A stretch of DNA of 64,000 nucleotides from Anaerolineales bacterium (GTDB taxonomy: Bacteria; Chloroflexota; Anaerolineae; Anaerolineales; Villigracilaceae): assembly GCA_016789365.1 (NCBI GenBank), contig JAEURH010000004.1, positions 1-64,000 of the forward strand, given 5' to 3'. Shown piece by piece: positions 48,742-58,801 of this stretch. A program made the position numbers and the translations under genes. Position 1 is the first letter of the stretch; each line of letters opens with the position of its first letter. Under the pieces are notes generated by a model. It made no database searches. It was not told the DNA's origin and worked only from the letters and a program-made list of their open reading frames with translations.

Positions 48742-50430
48742 TTAACTTGCTTTCACAACACTAAATTTTTCTTTTCCAATTTTGTAGTTGCCACTGTGTT
48801 TTATCACTTGGTCAACCACATCGGCAGGTACATCTACAAATGAAATTTTTTCTTCAATGCGGATTTTTCCAATTGTATAACCTGGAATGTTAGCATGAAA
48901 CGCAATTTGACCAACAATATCATTCGGGCGGATGTTATGCGCTTTGCCTTTATTGACCTTCAAACGAATCATACCCTCTTCATGCGATGATGCGCCTCTT
49001 CCTCGCTCACGCTTGCTTCTGCTCTTCGACTCATCTCTACGCCCAAACGATTCTTTGCGTCCGAAAGAGTCTCGTCTCTTACCACCTCGTTCATCTCTGC
49101 GGCTAAAATCAGATTTCACTTCTGAAACTTCAGCAATCGGTCTTTGTTTTTCATCACCACGAGAAATTTTGATAGCGGCGGCGGCGATATTCAATGGGTC
49201 ATGCCCTGCATCTATTAATTCTTGCACCATTTCTAGTTCACGTTTGAATCGTCCACGACCGAGCCAGATTTTTAAATTTTCAACCGTTTGAGTTTCACGA
49301 TGCTTAATAATATCGGCTGGAGTGGGTAACTTAAATTCTGTCACAGTTTGTTTGGTTAATGCTTCTACTTCACGCAAGCGTCTTTTTTCTTTTGGAGAAA
49401 GTAAAGTGATAGCAATACCAGTTTTGCCTGCACGACCTGTTCGACCGATTCTATGAACATATACTTCTGCATCATCTGGTAAGTGATAATTGAAGACGTG
49501 AGAAATATCATCAATATCCAAACCTCGTGCGGCAACATCGGTTGCAACTAATACTTTCAATTGATTAGCACGGAAACGCCCTAATACACGTTCACGAGCA
49601 TTTTGGTCTAAGTCACCATGAATCGCTTCGGCGGGGATTCCACGAATGACTAATTCATTTGCTAAGGTTGCTGTCTCTGCTCTTGTGCGAGCAAAAATCA
49701 ATGCCGAATGAATCGGCTCGATTTCAAAGAGACGAGTGAGCGCATTCGTTTTATCTCTATCATGCACAAAGTAATATCTTTGGTCAATGGCTGAGGCGGT
49801 GAGCGTGCTTCGTTTCACAGCAACAGTTTGCGGGTCACGCATGAAGCGGTCTGCAAGTTTGCGAATCCGTTGCGGCATGGTAGCACTAAACAATGCCGTT
49901 TGTCTTTCCGTAGGAGTCGTCGCAAGAATTTTTTCAACTTCTTCAACGAATCCCATGTTTAACATTTCATCGGCTTCATCAAGCACAACTGTTTTGATAT
50001 CTTTCAAAATCAAAACGCCACGTTCGAGCAAATCATTCAAACGACCTGGCGTGCCAACGACAATATCAACGCCGCGCTTGAGGTTATTGATTTGTGGTCC
50101 GTATGGTTGACCACCATACACTGCAAGCACGCGCACATGAAGATGCTTGCCATATTCAGTCATTGAGTCGGCAACTTGCAATGCGAGTTCACGCGTAGGC
50201 GCAAGCACCAAAGCCTGTGGATTTTTTTGTTTTTGAAAATTATTTAAGATGGGGAGAGCGAAGGCGGCGGTTTTGCCTGTGCCTGTTTGGGCTTGACCCA
50301 CTACATCCACGCCTGTAAGCATGAGCGGAATCATGCCTGCTTGAATAGGCGTTGGCTCAGCATAGCCAAGTTCAGTGATGGCTTGCGTAAGCTCACTACG
50401 CAAGTTTAAAGAAAGAAAATCGGTTGTCAT
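48742..50430 (-). CDS. DEAD-box RNA helicase, CsdA/DbpA-like
   Basis: The 562-residue helicase has the Q motif, motif I (AQTGTGKTAAF), DEADEML, SAT, and motif VI (HRIGRTGRAGK). A basic Arg/Ser/Gly-rich linker (about 440-480, RRDERGGKRRDSFGRKESF) leads to a C-terminal DbpA-type RNA-binding domain (about 484-560; IRPNDIVGQIAFHANIPGYTIGKI). It would remodel ribosomal RNA or mRNA, often in the cold. AAAGGATAT precedes the ATG. Confidence 0.93.
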   Translation of the reverse strand: MTTDFLSLNLRSELTQAITELGYAEPTPIQAGMIPLMLTGVDVVGQAQTGTGKTAAFALPILNNFQKQKNPQALVLAPTRELALQVADSMTEYGKHLHVRVLAVYGGQPYGPQINNLKRGVDIVVGTPGRLNDLLERGVLILKDIKTVVLDEADEMLNMGFVEEVEKILATTPTERQTALFSATMPQRIRKLADRFMRDPQTVAVKRSTLTASAIDQRYYFVHDRDKTNALTRLFEIEPIHSALIFARTRAETATLANELVIRGIPAEAIHGDLDQNARERVLGRFRANQLKVLVATDVAARGLDIDDISHVFNYHLPDDAEVYVHRIGRTGRAGKTGIAITLLSPKEKRRLREVEALTKQTVTEFKLPTPADIIKHRETQTVENLKIWLGRGRFKRELEMVQELIDAGHDPLNIAAAAIKISRGDEKQRPIAEVSEVKSDFSRRDERGGKRRDSFGRKESFGRRDESKSRSKRERGRGASSHEEGMIRLKVNKGKAHNIRPNDIVGQIAFHANIPGYTIGKIRIEEKISFVDVPADVVDQVIKHSGNYKIGKEKFSVVKAS

Positions 50431-50446
50431 ATATATCCTTTTATAA

Positions 50447-50465
50447 GGGCGAGAGAACCTCGCCC
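50447..50465. repeat. Small GGGCGAG palindrome
   Basis: GGGCGAG-AGAAC-CTCGCCC followed by CTACG lies in the leader of the DEAD-box gene. It resembles a common dispersed intergenic repeat; there is one copy in the window. Confidence 0.5.
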
Positions 50466-50552
50466 CTACGATTATGCGGGACTATTTTGACAACTCTTAT
50501 TAAACTTCTTTCTTGCTAACAAGGTTTGCTTTTGCAAGCAAGCCCGCCCAAC

Positions 50553-50582
50553 AAAAAAGCCCGAGTTACTTTCATCGGGCTT
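50553..50582 (-). terminator. Intrinsic terminator downstream of dnaE
   Basis: An 8-bp stem (AAGCCCGA / TCGGGCTT) with a longer loop, followed on the minus strand by TTTTTTG. A second hairpin (GCTCTC-CAGT-GAGAGC, 50622-50637) lies between it and the dnaE stop. Confidence 0.75.
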
Positions 50583-50678
50583 GGTGTTCAGAGTCGGTCA
50601 AAACAAATTCCCAGAAAATTGCTCTCCAGTGAGAGCGGACGTGAGTTTACCACAGAATTAAGCAATGGGCGATAAATT

Positions 50679-53600
50679 TTACTGATACGTTATCTCTTCC
50701 ACTCGCCAAGTTTCTTCGTCTAATAATTTTTTCAAGCGTTCAAATAACTCAGGGCAAATGCGTGTGCTGTCGTTGGGGAAATCAATCAGATGCCCTTTGC
50801 TATTTTCAAAAATCTGAAAACTAAATTTATCGCGCCCGTGATACGAAATCAACGTGCCATACAAAGTTTTGATGCGACGTTTATCTCGGTCACGGTCACC
50901 AGTCGAACGTAACGTGATTGTGATTTGTTGTGGTGGATGTTCTTTGTCTTTATTTTCTTTTGCGAGTGGAACATATAAAGATGGAATCACCGCTTCAAAC
51001 TTATCGTCAAGTTGATTCTGCTCTTCAACCGTTGCCAACGCCTGAGCGACTCGAGTCACCAGTGGTGGAGTCACTTCTTCATCTTTCTTAAACTTCGGCT
51101 CTTTTTGTGAGGCAACTTTTGCATCATCAAAGGATGGTTGCCATTGATTTTCCCAATCATCGGGGAAGTTATCAGGCGGGGGAGGCATGTCATCGTATTC
51201 AGGTGCAGGCTCTGCAACTTGCAAAACTGGTTTGGGAGTTTGAATCTGTTTGGGTACAGAAACAGGCTGAGGCTTAGTCAAAGAAGCGGATGTTTTTTGA
51301 ACAGGAACAGGCTTGGGAGTCGAATCATCTAGTGTTGTGAGTAATTTAATTTCAGTCTTAATCACATCTACTAAAATTTTTGGCGGGGTGTTGCTGTGGT
51401 CAACTTTTCCTTCAATAATAATAATTTGACCATTGCTTAATTGTGTTTTGTATTGCTCCCAAGTTTTTGGAAATAAAACGGTTTCGATAACGCCTTGAAT
51501 ATCTTCAATGGTGACGAAACCCATGGCTTTGCCAGTTTTTGTGGTGTATGGACGAACGTTTGTAACCAGACCTGCCACGCGAACTTTTTCTTCGTGACTC
51601 GATTCTGAAAGTTGGCCAGAAAAATAACTGACAACTTGCGCGAGTGTGGCTTGATATTCATTTAATGGATGATCTGAAATGTAAAGCCCGATGAGTTCAC
51701 GTTCCCAATTTAACATTTCACGTTTATCAACATCTTTAACTTCGGGTAAGTGAATTGATTCGACAACACCACTATCACCACCAAACATACTGATTTGACC
51801 AACATCTGCGGCGCGGAAATGTGCACTGGAGATGGCAACGATTCTATCTAATGAAGCAAGCATGGATGCACGATTGCCAAATGAATCCATTGCGCCAACT
51901 TTGATTAAACATTCGAGCGCGCGTTTTCCAACGGAGCGTAAATCTACACGGCGAGCAAAATCGTTGAGGTCAGTAAATTTTCCGTTTTTGATACGTTCAT
52001 CAATAATCGGTTGCACGGCTTGTTGACCAACATTTTTAATCGCACCCATGCCAAAACGGATGTTTGACTTTTTCTTGCCATTTTCTTCAACATCTTCAAT
52101 ATCAAAATCCCAGCTGGATGAATTAATATCAGGTTGTAAAACAGGCACGCCCATTAAGCGAGCATCGGCAACATAATAAGCAACTTTTTCTGTCTGGCTG
52201 GCGGAGGCAGACATTAAAGCGGTCATATATTCGGCTGGGTATTTTGATTTTAAGAATGCAGTTTGTACTGCAATCACGCCGTAATCTGCGGCGTGAGATT
52301 TGTTGAAGCCGTAGCGTGCAAATTCTTCCCAATCAGAATAAATATCATTGGCAGTTTGTTCTGGCATTCCTTTGTTAACTGCACCTTTAACAAATTTGCT
52401 ACGATGCTTATCAATATCTTCTTTTTTCTTTTTAGAAATGGCTTTTCGCAATTCATCTGATTCAGAAGGTGTATAACCTGCTAAATCTACTGCGGCTTGC
52501 ATCAATTGTTCTTGATATATTGGAATGCCATACGTGTCACTAAAAATCTTTTCCATGGATGGATGGCGATACTTCACAGCTTGTGTGCCATGCATACGTG
52601 AAATGTAATCAGGAATAAACGCCATCGGACCTGGGCGATACAACGCCACCATCGCGATGATGTTATCTAAATTTTTTGGTTTCATTTGTACGAGGTAGCG
52701 AGTCATGCCGCCACCTTCTACTTGAAACACACCAGCAGTTTGACCAGCACCCATTAACTCAAATGATTTCGGGTCATCAATCGGAATATTCGTTAAATCA
52801 TACTTAATGCCATGACGTTTATAAATCAAGTCACATGCACGCGCCATAACAGTTAATGTAATTAATCCAAGAAAATCTACTTTCAACATCCCCAACGATT
52901 CAAGCACGCCCATTTCAAATTGGGTTACAGATTTAATCGGCGTTTCTTCTGAATTAGAAGTTGGGCGATGTAACGGCAAATATTCTGTAATTGGTTTATC
53001 CGAAATCACAACCCCAGCGGCATGTGTGCCTGCATTGCGCACCGTGCCTTCCATTCTTGTGGCAATGTCAATCACTTCACGCATTTGCGGGTTGTTATCA
53101 TAAATTTCTTTGAACTCGCGCACATTCATGGCATCTTCCATGCCTGCGCCTTTATTCGCCGCAAACGGAACCAATTTAGCAACTCGGTCCACTTCAGGTA
53201 ATGGAATTTCCATCACACGCGCCACATCACGAATAGCGGCTTTCGCTCCCATGGTGCCAAATGTAATGATTTGTGCAACTTTATCCGCGCCATATTTGTT
53301 GGCACAATATTCCAACATTTCAGAACGGCGGTCATCACGAAAATCCAAATCAATATCGGGCATTGAGATACGACCTGGATTTAAGAATCGTTCAAAAATT
53401 AAATGATGTTCCAATGGGTCAACCATTGTAATTTCAAGTGTGTAAGCAATTATCGAGCCAGCTGCCGAGCCGCGGGCGTTGTACCAAATTCCGTTGTCAC
53501 GCGCGAAGCGACATAAATCCCACACAATTAAGAAGTAGGCATCGAATCCCATTTCATGCACGACTCGAAGTTCATAATCAAGCCTCTCGCGGACTTTCGG

Positions 53601-54545
53601 ACTGTTTGCATCATCTTGATATCTTTTCCTAGCCCCAGCCTCGCAAAGTTCTCGTAAGTAACTTCCTGCTGTGTGATTTGATGGCACAGGAAACTCTGGC
53701 AAGTGATACCCTTTGAAATCAAGATTCACATTGCATCGTTCTGCAATTAACAATGTATTTGACATTGACTCGGGAACTTCGGCAAACAATCTTTGCATTT
53801 CAGCAGGCGGACGCAAGAAATATGAATCATCGCTCATGCGCATTCGTTCAGGGTCACTTAATACTGTTTGCGTTTGCATGGTTATCAATATATCTTGCAA
53901 ACGCGCATCTTCTTGATTAATGTAATGCACATCATTCGTGGCAATATATCTGGCGTTGTATTTCGCACCAAGTTCTAATAACTTTTTATTTAAGTCTGTA
54001 ATTTCTGGAATGTTATGACTTTGCAGTTCTATAAAGAATCTATCGGGACCAAACAAGTCATAATACCAATTCCATCTGCGAACCGCTTCTTCAGGATTTT
54101 CATATAACAATGCTTTCGGAATCTCAGCAGACATACATCCGCTGGTACAAATTAATCCCTCAGAATGTGCCGCAAGAAAATCATGGTCAATGCGCGGATA
54201 ATAATAGAAGCCTTCTAATTGCGAAGCGGAGGCAATCTTCAATAAGTTTTGATAACCTTTTTCATTTTCTGCAAGTAACAATAAATGAGATGAGTGACGG
54301 TCAAGCTTTGAATCTTTATCTTTCATGCCGCGTGCCGCCATATAAGCTTCTAACCCAATGATTGGTTTAACCCCTGCATTTTTAGCGGCATTATAAAAAT
54401 CAATTGCGCCAAACATCGTGCCATGGTCTGTGATGGCTACCGCTGGCATATCCATTTCTTTAACACGTTTAACTAACTTCTTGATATTCGAGAAGCCATC
54501 AAGTAACGAATATTCAGTGTGGACGTGTAAGTGGGCGAAAGACAT
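50679..54545 (-). CDS. dnaE: DNA polymerase III alpha subunit
   Basis: The 1288-residue replicative polymerase begins with the PHP domain (FAHLHVHTEYSLLDG, AITDHGTMFGA). The catalytic aspartates are in MPDIDLDFRDDRR (about residue 400) and KVDFLGL. The fingers and HhH regions follow, then an OB fold (VRVAGLVTNVRPYTTKTGKAMGF, about 985-1010). A Pro-rich linker (about 1090-1170) precedes a C-terminal tail, longer than in E. coli. No ribosome site precedes the ATG. A promoter is at 54649-54677. Confidence 0.96.
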   Translation of the reverse strand: MSFAHLHVHTEYSLLDGFSNIKKLVKRVKEMDMPAVAITDHGTMFGAIDFYNAAKNAGVKPIIGLEAYMAARGMKDKDSKLDRHSSHLLLLAENEKGYQNLLKIASASQLEGFYYYPRIDHDFLAAHSEGLICTSGCMSAEIPKALLYENPEEAVRRWNWYYDLFGPDRFFIELQSHNIPEITDLNKKLLELGAKYNARYIATNDVHYINQEDARLQDILITMQTQTVLSDPERMRMSDDSYFLRPPAEMQRLFAEVPESMSNTLLIAERCNVNLDFKGYHLPEFPVPSNHTAGSYLRELCEAGARKRYQDDANSPKVRERLDYELRVVHEMGFDAYFLIVWDLCRFARDNGIWYNARGSAAGSIIAYTLEITMVDPLEHHLIFERFLNPGRISMPDIDLDFRDDRRSEMLEYCANKYGADKVAQIITFGTMGAKAAIRDVARVMEIPLPEVDRVAKLVPFAANKGAGMEDAMNVREFKEIYDNNPQMREVIDIATRMEGTVRNAGTHAAGVVISDKPITEYLPLHRPTSNSEETPIKSVTQFEMGVLESLGMLKVDFLGLITLTVMARACDLIYKRHGIKYDLTNIPIDDPKSFELMGAGQTAGVFQVEGGGMTRYLVQMKPKNLDNIIAMVALYRPGPMAFIPDYISRMHGTQAVKYRHPSMEKIFSDTYGIPIYQEQLMQAAVDLAGYTPSESDELRKAISKKKKEDIDKHRSKFVKGAVNKGMPEQTANDIYSDWEEFARYGFNKSHAADYGVIAVQTAFLKSKYPAEYMTALMSASASQTEKVAYYVADARLMGVPVLQPDINSSSWDFDIEDVEENGKKKSNIRFGMGAIKNVGQQAVQPIIDERIKNGKFTDLNDFARRVDLRSVGKRALECLIKVGAMDSFGNRASMLASLDRIVAISSAHFRAADVGQISMFGGDSGVVESIHLPEVKDVDKREMLNWERELIGLYISDHPLNEYQATLAQVVSYFSGQLSESSHEEKVRVAGLVTNVRPYTTKTGKAMGFVTIEDIQGVIETVLFPKTWEQYKTQLSNGQIIIIEGKVDHSNTPPKILVDVIKTEIKLLTTLDDSTPKPVPVQKTSASLTKPQPVSVPKQIQTPKPVLQVAEPAPEYDDMPPPPDNFPDDWENQWQPSFDDAKVASQKEPKFKKDEEVTPPLVTRVAQALATVEEQNQLDDKFEAVIPSLYVPLAKENKDKEHPPQQITITLRSTGDRDRDKRRIKTLYGTLISYHGRDKFSFQIFENSKGHLIDFPNDSTRICPELFERLKKLLDEETWRVEEITYQ

Positions 54546-54550
54546 AATCT

Positions 54551-54645
54551 ATTGGTCTGAAAGGTCTTATTAGTCTAAAAAGTCTAATTGGTCTATGTGT
54601 TTGACTAGTTAGACCATTAAGACTTAATGACTTTTTAGACTAATT
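54551..54645. repeat. Short-period GTCTAATTAGAC-type repeat in the dnaE leader
   Basis: Units such as GGTCTTATTAGTCTAAAAAG, TCTAATTGGTCT, TTAGACCATTAAGAC and GACTTTTTAGAC alternate on both strands and can pair with one another. It is another short-period family; no second copy was found in the window. Confidence 0.55.
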
Positions 54646-54648
54646 TTC

Positions 54649-54677
54649 ATTATAGCACGCATGTTCAACAATGTCGT
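54649..54677 (-). promoter_or_regulatory. Candidate dnaE promoter
   Basis: ACGACA (54672-54677), a 17-bp spacer and TATAAT (54649-54654) on the minus strand, upstream of the repeat-filled leader. Confidence 0.55.
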
Positions 54678-54756
54678 TAACGATAGCCTTAAAAAATTCA
54701 TTTGCGGATAAAATAGAAAAGTTTATTGGTTTCAGCATTAAAAAAATTAAACCGAT

Positions 54757-57700
54757 ATGTCCTCTATTCCCATTAGCAAAACGAAAATCATCCCTCCTAG
54801 TCGACGTCCGCAATTACTAACGCGCAAACGCCTGCTGGAGTTTATGTATGAAGCGCTAGATAAAAAACTAACGCTTATCTCTGCGCCAGCGGGTTATGGA
54901 AAAACATCTCTGCTGATTGATTTAATCCATGACGAAGGGAATGAATGGAAAAACTGCTGGTTGGCATTAGATGAATTAGACCGCGAACCGCAACGCTTCG
55001 CCGCTTATTTTATTGCTTCTATTTCACAACAATTCAAAGAGTTTGGAAAACAATCTAATGATGTATTAGATAACATGAAATCATTTGACCAAGATATGGA
55101 ACGTCTCTTGGTTACTTTGATTAATGAGCTTCTAGAACATACTTCTGGGCTTTTCGTAGTCATATTGGATGATTTTCATTTGGTTGAAGAAGTTCAATCT
55201 ATCAGAAATTTTGTTAATCGCTTCATTCAATTGATGCCTGAAAATTGTAATCTGATTATTTCTTCAAGAAAACTTGCAGAATTTCCAGAACTAACTTTGT
55301 TAATTGCGCGTGGTCAGGCAAGCGGTTTAGATTTTTCTGACCTTGCTTTTCAAGCAGAAGAAATTCAAACATTAATTGCTCAAAATGAAAATAGACATAT
55401 TTCTGATGAAGAAGCAAAACGCCTCGCTAGAGAAACTGAAGGCTGGATTACTGGCTTACAGTTTTCAAATATCAAACTGCCGAGTTCAGGTGACCAATCA
55501 AATTTATTTAATTATTTCAGACAACAAGTGCTAGATAAACAATCACCTGAATTAAGAGAATTTATTTTACGAACCTCATTATTTGAAGAATTTGATTCAA
55601 ATCTTTGCGAGTTGGTATTACAGCCTTTATATTCAGAAAAACATGATTGGCAGACTTTCATCAAAAATACTGCCAGCAATAATGCTTTTGCTTTGCCTGT
55701 CGGTGAAAATGGAAATTGGATTCGTTATCATCATTTGTTTCGAGATTTTGTCCGCGAGCAATTCAAAGCAGAAAGACCTGATGAAGTTAATCCGCTTCTT
55801 GCTAACCTGCAACTTGCTTATGAAGCCCGCGGTGAATGGGAAAAAGCTCATCACATTTGCAAACAATTAAACGATTCCACTGCCCTCGCTAAAATGATTG
55901 AACGAGCAGGCTCATTCATGCTGCAAAGGGCAAATATGATTTTAGATTCATGGATGAATGAATTACCCGCTTCCATGTTAAAAGAAAGACCTCGCTTGCT
56001 TTCAATTCGCGGAGCATTGGTTTATCTAAAAGGCGATTTACAAGAGAGTCTAAATTTATTAAATCAGGCTGAGCCATTGCTTCGGGAGGAAAATGATGTC
56101 ACTGAGTTAGCATTAACATTATCTCGCCGTGCAAATACCTATCGCTTGCTTGGCGAGTATGAAAAATCATTATCAGATATTGATGAATTCATTCAATTGA
56201 CTGATGATAAAGAAGAACTTCGTTATTTATATGCGGAGGCTTTGCGAAGCAAAGGAATCACGCATTTTCGAATGGGGCAAGTTCGAAAATCTGTAGAAAG
56301 TTTGGAGAAATCGCTTAATATTTATGAGCAATTACCAGAAAAGGAAATAATCCCGATTTTGTTGATGGATATTGGCTTAGCAAATCGCGCTATTGGAGAG
56401 TTTGAAAAAACAAAACAAGCCTATATCAAAGCCTTAGATATTTTAGAAAGAGAAGGCAACATTTATCAACAAGCCAATCTGCTAAACAATCTCGGTGTCT
56501 TTTATCAGTTTTTAGGGCAATATGAAGATGCAGTTTTTGCTTTTGAAAAAGGTTTGCTATGTGCTCAACGTAGTAAAAATGTTCGCATTGATGCGCTCAT
56601 TTCAATTGGGCTAGGTGATTTATATGCCGAGTTAGAAGATTTCGATATGGTGTATAAAAACTATCAACATGCAAATGAAGTTATCAAATTACTGGATGAG
56701 CATTTCTTAAGTCATTCTTTGGCATTGTCACAAGCAAATGCCGCATTTTTGCAGGGTGATAAAGCGCTTGCACATCAATTGATAGAAAAAATTAAGGAAC
56801 CAATTCTTACAGGTGGCTCCAATTATGAGATGAGTTTTCTAAGCTTAATTTGCGGGCGACTGGCATTGCTGGAAAAAAACTTTAAGAAAGCGCTTGAAGG
56901 GTTAGAACATGCCGAAAAGCATTTCTCAGCCGATGGTCGCAGTGTAGAGGCGGATGTAGCGCGTGTATGGCTGGCGGCGGCATTGCATCAAAATAAAAAA
57001 TCAAGCGAAGCCATCAAGTTACTTAACTCCTTAAGTACTGTTCGTGGAAAAATATTTCATCCCGCTATTGTTGCGGCATATCAAGCAAGAGAGTGGTTAG
57101 AAGACTTACAAAGTGGCACAAACCCTAGCAGAACAGTACGGGAATTGATAACTGGAGCAGAAAAATTTGCTAAAGAAATTCCGCCCACTCGTCGTCAAGT
57201 GAAACGACAATCCAATGTTATTCCACCCTCAGCACCAAAATTCAATATTCAAGCATTTGGGAATGCGATGGTATATGTAGATGGAAAGCCTTTAACAAAA
57301 TCAGATTGGCAAACGCAAGCGGTTCGAGATTTGTTTTTTTATTTCTTAAGTATCCATAAACCAATGACCAAAGAACAAATTGGTGAATTGCTTTGGCCCG
57401 ACACATATGAATCTGCTAAGTTAAACTTGCGGTTCAAAAATGATATGTATCGTTTGAGAAAAGCGGTGGGTCAAAATGTGATTGTATATGAAAACGATTT
57501 TTATCGTTTTAACCATCATTTAGATTATGAATATGATGTAGAAGCCTTTGAAAAATTTATAGCCAACGCGCAAAAATCGCAGGACACAAAACGGAAAATT
57601 GACCTGTATCAAAAAGCCGTTGACCTTGTGCAAGGACCCTATTTGAATGATGTTTATGCCGATTGGGTGATGCCAGAGCGTATTCGTTTAGAACAAGTTT

Positions 57701-57963
57701 ATCTAAATTCATTAATCGAATTAGCAAATTTATATCAAGCGAATGGTCAGCCTGAACACGCTATTCGTGTTTATGAAAAAATAGTTGAACTTGAACCCAG
57801 CAATGAAACTGCTTGCCAAATTGCCATGCAAGCCTATCATCGGTTGAAAAACCGCCCCGCAATTATGCGTATGTATCAGGCTTGTAAAGAAGCACTGAAA
57901 ACAGGCTTAGGGCTTGAACTCTCTCACGAAACAGAGGAACTATATCGAAAACTAACAAAATAG
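54757..57963 (+). CDS. Giant MalT-like regulator with TPRs and C-terminal SARP/BTAD domain
   Basis: The 1068-residue protein has an N-terminal STAND-type NTPase (Walker A SAPAGYGKTS at 42-51; Walker B FVVILDDFHLV near 135; winged segment IRYHHLFRDFVREQF near 325), then TPR-like repeats (about 400-760). The C-terminus holds an OmpR-type winged helix (about 830-920, FGNAMVYVDGKPL...KEQIGELLWPD) joined to a bacterial transcriptional activator domain (about 930-1066). A ligand would trigger ATP-dependent assembly and activate nearby genes, plausibly the three small genes directly downstream. No ribosome site is visible. Confidence 0.9.
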   Translation: MSSIPISKTKIIPPSRRPQLLTRKRLLEFMYEALDKKLTLISAPAGYGKTSLLIDLIHDEGNEWKNCWLALDELDREPQRFAAYFIASISQQFKEFGKQSNDVLDNMKSFDQDMERLLVTLINELLEHTSGLFVVILDDFHLVEEVQSIRNFVNRFIQLMPENCNLIISSRKLAEFPELTLLIARGQASGLDFSDLAFQAEEIQTLIAQNENRHISDEEAKRLARETEGWITGLQFSNIKLPSSGDQSNLFNYFRQQVLDKQSPELREFILRTSLFEEFDSNLCELVLQPLYSEKHDWQTFIKNTASNNAFALPVGENGNWIRYHHLFRDFVREQFKAERPDEVNPLLANLQLAYEARGEWEKAHHICKQLNDSTALAKMIERAGSFMLQRANMILDSWMNELPASMLKERPRLLSIRGALVYLKGDLQESLNLLNQAEPLLREENDVTELALTLSRRANTYRLLGEYEKSLSDIDEFIQLTDDKEELRYLYAEALRSKGITHFRMGQVRKSVESLEKSLNIYEQLPEKEIIPILLMDIGLANRAIGEFEKTKQAYIKALDILEREGNIYQQANLLNNLGVFYQFLGQYEDAVFAFEKGLLCAQRSKNVRIDALISIGLGDLYAELEDFDMVYKNYQHANEVIKLLDEHFLSHSLALSQANAAFLQGDKALAHQLIEKIKEPILTGGSNYEMSFLSLICGRLALLEKNFKKALEGLEHAEKHFSADGRSVEADVARVWLAAALHQNKKSSEAIKLLNSLSTVRGKIFHPAIVAAYQAREWLEDLQSGTNPSRTVRELITGAEKFAKEIPPTRRQVKRQSNVIPPSAPKFNIQAFGNAMVYVDGKPLTKSDWQTQAVRDLFFYFLSIHKPMTKEQIGELLWPDTYESAKLNLRFKNDMYRLRKAVGQNVIVYENDFYRFNHHLDYEYDVEAFEKFIANAQKSQDTKRKIDLYQKAVDLVQGPYLNDVYADWVMPERIRLEQVYLNSLIELANLYQANGQPEHAIRVYEKIVELEPSNETACQIAMQAYHRLKNRPAIMRMYQACKEALKTGLGLELSHETEELYRKLTK

Positions 57964-57980
57964 ATAAGTTACTCTCTAAC

Positions 57981-58014
57981 AAAAACAGCCTCAACTGAGG
58001 CTGTTTTTTGTTTT
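57981..58014 (+). terminator. Intrinsic terminator of the giant regulator gene
   Basis: Stem AAAAACAGCCTCA / TGAGGCTGTTTTT with a short loop and a long T-rich tail. Confidence 0.88.
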
Positions 58015-58084
58015 TTTGAAGCCTATTTTGAAGCCTAACGAGAAGTATCTTTGGGGCAATCAAACATAAGAAAAGGAATATCCC

Positions 58085-58228
58085 ATGAAAAACAAACTTA
58101 CTTCTCTCTTTTTATCAGCCTCCAAAATCAAACGCGAACACATTCAAACCTTGTTCGTCCTACTTACACTTGCCATGTTGGTTCTTGGGCTAGGCGCACC
58201 AGAAGATATGAGCATTACCGGTCGATAA
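58085..58228 (+). CDS. 47-residue single-pass membrane peptide
   Basis: A complete small gene reads MKNKLTSLFLSASKIKREHI, then a membrane helix (TLFVLLTLAMLVLGLGA, about 22-38) and the tail PEDMSITGR. AAAGGAAT precedes the ATG. Its TAA is immediately followed by the GTG of the next gene, so the two are coupled. Small peptides of this kind next to DUF5317-like genes may be structural partners or signal peptides; the role here is unknown. Confidence 0.7.
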   Translation: MKNKLTSLFLSASKIKREHIQTLFVLLTLAMLVLGLGAPEDMSITGR

Positions 58229-58786
58229 GTGATTCTGCTGTTCGCAGTCGCTTCTGGATTTGCCTTCGGCTTGGGGCGGGCGCGCTGGCTTGGTCAACCT
58301 TACCAACCGCCTGCTCTTAAACATCTTTGGTTAGTATTCGTCTCATTTTTGCCGCAGTTCATTGCTATTTACTTTCCAAACACCCGCGGACAAATTTCTG
58401 ATGAATGGGCTAGCGGAATCTTAATCACTTCATTAATTGGACTATTAGGATTCGCTTGGCTAAACCGCAACCTGCTGGGGATGAAAATCCTATTTGTAGG
58501 TGCAGTACTCAACTTCACGGTCATTGTTGCGAATCGTGGATTCATGCCAATAAGTCCGCAGGCGGCTAGTCATCTTATTTCGCCAGAAGTTTTATCTGAA
58601 ATTCCACTTGGGTCTCGCTTCGGCACAAAAGATATTCTCCTGCTTCCAGAAGATACTCGCTTCGAGATACTTGCAGACCGATTCCTAACACCAACTTGGC
58701 TCAATTACCCTGTGGCATTCAGCCTCGGTGACGTATTTCTCGCAATTGGAATTTTCTGGTTGCTGGCATATCAAAAAAATAATTAA
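58229..58786 (+). CDS. DUF5317-like multi-pass membrane protein
   Basis: The 185-residue protein has about five membrane helices and the segment GAVLNFTVIVANRGFMPISP (about residues 91-110), then RFGTKDILLLPEDTRFEILADRF and YPVAFSLGDVFLAIG, which I associate with DUF5317. GTG is used as start, directly abutting the upstream stop codon. Function is unknown; the family is common in Chloroflexota and Actinobacteria (recollection). Confidence 0.7.
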   Translation: MILLFAVASGFAFGLGRARWLGQPYQPPALKHLWLVFVSFLPQFIAIYFPNTRGQISDEWASGILITSLIGLLGFAWLNRNLLGMKILFVGAVLNFTVIVANRGFMPISPQAASHLISPEVLSEIPLGSRFGTKDILLLPEDTRFEILADRFLTPTWLNYPVAFSLGDVFLAIGIFWLLAYQKNN

Positions 58787-58801
58787 AGAAAGGGCTTAAA
58801 C

